Positions 46,070 through 48,445 of a stretch of DNA of 48,445 nt are shown here, one piece after another; within the stretch, counting starts at the first letter, position 1, and the number at the start of each line of letters is the position of its first letter. The position numbers were made by a program, and so were the translations under genes. The notes beneath the pieces were generated by a model. The model was not told where the DNA came from, searched no databases, and saw only the letters and a program-made list of their open reading frames with translations. Source of the stretch: Ureibacillus terrenus (GTDB taxonomy: Bacteria > Bacillota > Bacilli > Bacillales_A > Planococcaceae); assembly GCF_006569205.1 (NCBI RefSeq), contig NZ_VIGD01000019.1, positions 1-48,445 of the forward strand. Reading direction: 5' to 3'.

Positions 46070-46350
46070 TGAAAAAACCGAATGATTAGAATTGCTTTAA
46101 AATCTGCGGTATCAATGAGCTGAACAGTTGGCTGTCAGGATGGCTGACACCTTTCCAAGATGAGACTCTCTTTTTATTCACACGGTTATTTGTGAATAAA
46201 AGAGGGTCTTATCTTATGCATTTTTTAGGGAAATGAGCGAGCGTTTTGGGCTTTTCAAGAATGTTAGGAATGGAGTGCGGAGGGGAATTGAGAAATTCCG
46301 TCAATAATGCAAGTTTAAAAAAGAGGAAAATAATTCATTTTTTATAATAT
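46070..46350. other. Intergenic region with a long hairpin after guaA
   Basis: A near-perfect stem of about 24 bp (46157-46181 with 46192-46215, arms beginning AAGATGAGACTC and GTGAATAAAAGAGG) stands 87 bases past guaA, with TTTTTT at 46220. It probably terminates guaA. No gene is visible in the rest. Confidence 0.65.
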
Positions 46351-46394
46351 TTTTACGAACTTTATTGAAAAAGAAAGATGAAATGTTCGTGTTT
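46351..46394. promoter_or_regulatory. PurR box pair upstream of pbuG
   Basis: TTTTACGAACTTT (46351-46363) and, inverted, AATGTTCGTGTTT (46382-46394) each match the PurBox AWWWCCGAACWWT at 11 of 13 positions. They are 18 bases apart and lie just upstream of the -35, the arrangement by which B. subtilis PurR represses purine genes. Confidence 0.65.
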
Positions 46395-46409
46395 TTTTAT
46401 GAATTCATA

Positions 46410-46439
46410 TTGAAAGAAAGAAATTTAATGTGATATATT
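46410..46439 (+). promoter_or_regulatory. Promoter of pbuG
   Basis: TTGAAA (46410-46415) and TATATT (46434-46439) are 18 bp apart. This would give a leader of about 145 bases. Confidence 0.55.
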
Positions 46440-46459
46440 ACTTGAGTAAAAAATAAAAA

Positions 46460-46574
46460 TTCGTCGCAAAATGTCAAAAAATTATTGTTTTAGAATGGAA
46501 GCCGATTAAAAGACCCGTTCTCGGGAATTTATATTTAGAAACGGGAAATACTGTATATTTGACATTTCGACGAA
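46460..46574 (+). ncRNA. Structured pbuG leader, candidate regulatory RNA
   Basis: TTCGTCG-CA-AAATGTCAAA (46460-46478) pairs with TTTGACATTTCGACGAA (46558-46574): 17 bp with a 2-nt bulge. Inside, CCCG (46514-46517) can pair with either CGGG at 46522-46525 or, in a longer helix, with the ACGGG region at 46538-46545. The ribosome-binding site begins five bases after the stem. The conserved core of purine riboswitches is not present. Ligand, if any, is unknown. Confidence 0.45.
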
Positions 46575-46589
46575 AATACGGAGGAAATT

Positions 46590-47894
46590 ATGAAAAAATA
46601 TTTCCAATTTGAAGAATTAGGAACTTCATATCGTCAAGAGATCATCGGCGGACTTACAACATTTTTGGCAATGGCGTACATTTTGGTTGTAAACCCGGAC
46701 ATCCTTTCGCAGAGCGGAATGGATCAAAATGCGGTATTTGTTGCCACAGCAGTATCTTCTGCCATCGGATGTTTTATCATGGGTATATTCGCCAAATACC
46801 CTCTTGCGTTGGCGCCGGGACTCGGGTTAAATGCATTTTTTACTTACGGAGTGGTATTGGGCCACGGTTTCCCTTGGGAATACGCTTTGGCTGCCGTATT
46901 TATTTCATCGCTGTTCTTCTTCATATTAACGTTAACCGGATTGCGTGAAAAATTAATCAACGCCATTCCTTTGGAGCTGAAATTATCAGTAGGCGCCGGT
47001 ATAGGGTTATTTATTGCGTTCATCGGCCTAAAATCGGCAGGCATTGTCGTAGACCATCCAAGCAATTTGCTTGCCATCGGAGATTTAACACAGCCTCAGG
47101 TGCTGCTTTCAATTTTTGGTATTTTCGCCATTGTGATATTAATGGTATTAAATGTAAGAGGCGCAGTATTCATTGGAATGGTTTTAACGGCAATCGTCGG
47201 AATGATATTTAATCTTATTCAAACGCCAAGTGCGATTTTGTCGGCGCCGCCAAGTATTGAACCCACATTCGGAAAATTGTTTACGGCGTTCAATGATCCG
47301 GAATTCTATACGATTCCAATGTTGACTTCAATTTTGACGTTCTTGTTTGTAGACTTCTTTGATAATGCGGGTACACTTATGGCGGTAGCGAATCAGGCCG
47401 GTTTTGTAAAAGACAACAAATTGCCTCGCGCAGGCAGAGCGCTGATTTCCGATTCCATTGCATCAATGATCGGTTCAATTTTTGGTACATCAACGGTTAC
47501 ATCTTATATTGAATCATCTTCCGGCGTAGCGGCTGGTGCAAGAACAGGCTTCGCTTCAGTTGTGACAGGGCTTCTGTTCTTATTAGCACTATTCTTTTCT
47601 CCTGTATTGAGCGTTGTAACCGGTGCGGTCACTGCCCCTGCGCTTATTGTGGTCGGGGTACTGATGGTTTCATCATTGGGTGAAATTGAATGGAAGAAAT
47701 TTGAGATTGCGGTGCCTTCTTTCTTGACAATGGTCATGATGCCATTTACAGGCTCCATTGCGACAGGTATTGCAGTAGGTTTCTTATTCTATCCATTAAC
47801 AATGGTTCTTAAAGGGAGAGCAAAAGAAGTCCATTGGATTATGTATATCTTTGCCGTCATATTCTTGATTTTCTTGGCAACTACGACCCATTAA
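46590..47894 (+). CDS. pbuG: Guanine/hypoxanthine permease PbuG
   Basis: PbuG is an AzgA-like NCS2-superfamily transporter that imports guanine and hypoxanthine. The 434-aa protein has about 12 hydrophobic segments and the family motifs GLTTFLAMAYILVVNP (21-36), ALAPGLGLNAFF, FLFVDFFDNAGTLMAVA and STVTSYIESSSGVAAGARTG. CGGAGG precedes the ATG. Control appears to be through PurR boxes and possibly the folded leader. guaA lies upstream. Confidence 0.95.
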   Translation: MKKYFQFEELGTSYRQEIIGGLTTFLAMAYILVVNPDILSQSGMDQNAVFVATAVSSAIGCFIMGIFAKYPLALAPGLGLNAFFTYGVVLGHGFPWEYALAAVFISSLFFFILTLTGLREKLINAIPLELKLSVGAGIGLFIAFIGLKSAGIVVDHPSNLLAIGDLTQPQVLLSIFGIFAIVILMVLNVRGAVFIGMVLTAIVGMIFNLIQTPSAILSAPPSIEPTFGKLFTAFNDPEFYTIPMLTSILTFLFVDFFDNAGTLMAVANQAGFVKDNKLPRAGRALISDSIASMIGSIFGTSTVTSYIESSSGVAAGARTGFASVVTGLLFLLALFFSPVLSVVTGAVTAPALIVVGVLMVSSLGEIEWKKFEIAVPSFLTMVMMPFTGSIATGIAVGFLFYPLTMVLKGRAKEVHWIMYIFAVIFLIFLATTTH

Positions 47895-47911
47895 TATTGA
47901 AAATAAATGAG

Positions 47912-47946
47912 CGCCATTACCCGGGGGAGGAATGGCGTTTTTTATT
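47912..47946 (+). terminator. Intrinsic terminator of pbuG
   Basis: CGCCATT (47912-47918) pairs with AATGGCG (47931-47937), with an inner CCC/GGG, followed by TTTTTTATTT. Confidence 0.85.
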
Positions 47947-48067
47947 TGCTTTAGGATTATGGATAATTTCTGCCGTCATTCGCCGTCTCAAAAATTAGAA
48001 CTATACTTTAAATCTGGCAATGTTTAATGAGAATATTTGGGGGTAATAAAAAAATAGGAACCATTAT

Positions 48068-48113
48068 AAACAATTCCATTGTTGGAGAAAGATAATTTTC
48101 TGAATTGTTTTTT
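48068..48113 (+). terminator. Hairpin with T tract ahead of the rRNA promoters
   Basis: AAACAATTC (48068-48076) pairs with GAATTGTTT (48102-48110), with an inner AGAAA...TTTCT pairing and TTTTTTATTT after it. It may block read-through into the rRNA operon. The stretch 47947-48067 shows no gene. Confidence 0.5.
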
Positions 48114-48127
48114 ATTTAATTTTGTTA

Positions 48128-48156
48128 TTGTCAAAAACGTAAAAACGTTGTATATT
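48128..48156 (+). promoter_or_regulatory. rRNA operon promoter P1
   Basis: TTGTCA (48128-48133) and TATATT (48151-48156) are separated by exactly 17 bp. Confidence 0.8.
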
Positions 48157-48211
48157 TGTAAACGTTGTGTGACAAACACGATATAACAAACAAGAAAAGA
48201 TAAAAAAACAT

Positions 48212-48240
48212 TTGACACTTGAATGCAAGTGTGATAGATT
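48212..48240 (+). promoter_or_regulatory. rRNA operon promoter P2
   Basis: TTGACA (48212-48217) and TAGATT (48235-48240) are separated by 17 bp. The leader then holds CCTTGAAAACTGAAC, usual before Bacillales 16S genes. Confidence 0.85.
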
Positions 48241-48377
48241 AATAAAAGTCTTCACTTTATTGGTGAACGATGAACCTTGAAAACTGAACACCAAAGCGTT
48301 GATGCCAGAAACAATTCCGTTTGCCGGCCCCGTCGGCGGACCGGATTCGGACAAACAATTTGAGTGAAATCAAATTC

Positions 48378-48445
48378 TTTTTGGAGAGTTTGATCCTGGC
48401 TCAGGACGAACGCTGGCGGCGTGCCTAATACATGCAAGTCGAGCG
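48378..48445 (+). rRNA. rrs: 16S ribosomal RNA, 5' end (partial)
   Basis: The sequence AGAGTTTGATCCTGGCTCAG at 48385-48404, then GACGAACGCTGGCGGCGTGC and ACATGCAAGTCGA, is the universal bacterial 16S start. The mature end was set by the E. coli numbering of AGAGTTTGAT. The gene continues past the window. Confidence 0.98.

Noticed and set aside
46460..46574. Canonical purine riboswitch ahead of pbuG
   Set aside because: The conserved aptamer core sequences and the two kissing loops are not found.

Overview
The window is a low-GC Firmicute chromosome segment from an endospore-forming member of the Bacillales. Protein sequences and gene order resemble Bacillus subtilis and the Planococcaceae (Ureibacillus/Lysinibacillus-like) most. 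This is judged by eye, without a search. It opens with the 5S rRNA end of one rRNA operon and closes with the promoters and first bases of a 16S gene of a second operon in the same orientation, so the 48 kb lies between two direct rRNA repeats. I see no insertion sequences, prophage, CRISPR arrays or tRNA genes.

Layout. (1) 1-935: 5S rRNA and terminator, then a structured RNA-like element that reuses the 5S 3' end and the 5S terminator, a truncated second copy of its 5' part, and a 29-residue membrane peptide. (2) 1002-11112: a block collinear with B. subtilis ydiB to groEL: tsaE-tsaB-rimI-tsaD (tRNA t6A modification), a DnaA-box cluster, an ABC-F ATPase, rex, tatA-tatC, a CPBP protease and CIRCE-controlled groES-groEL. 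(3) 11669-24586: accessory genes. These are a YkuI-type protein with a decayed EAL domain, the spore cortex hydrolase yaaH/sleL (apparently with an AUU start), a czrA-czcD zinc efflux unit, divergent ligD and ku (NHEJ), a tryptophanase/tyrosine phenol-lyase family enzyme with altered active-site residues, an endonuclease Q homologue, an Est30-like carboxylesterase, and a LysR regulator with a Sel1-repeat protein. (4) 24799-31746: hemY, then a SAM-riboswitch-controlled yitJ-metH operon. (5) 31873-39869: an acetyltransferase, the cold-responsive des-desK-desR set, proline dehydrogenase, pncB-nadE (NAD salvage) and an orphan basic protein. (6) 40161-47894: moxR-DUF58-transglutaminase operon, guaA and pbuG, the same order as B. 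subtilis yeaC-yeaD-yebA-guaA-pbuG. pbuG has PurR boxes and an unusual folded leader. (7) 47912-48445: terminator, guard-like hairpin, tandem rRNA promoters and the 16S start.

Most of the window is conserved core chromosome with well-defined intrinsic terminators. The least explained signals are the 5S-derived RNA element and its partial repeat, the pbuG leader fold, the DnaA-box cluster, the AUU start of yaaH, the decayed EAL domain, and the Leu/Lys-Leu changes in the PLP site of the beta-eliminating lyase.
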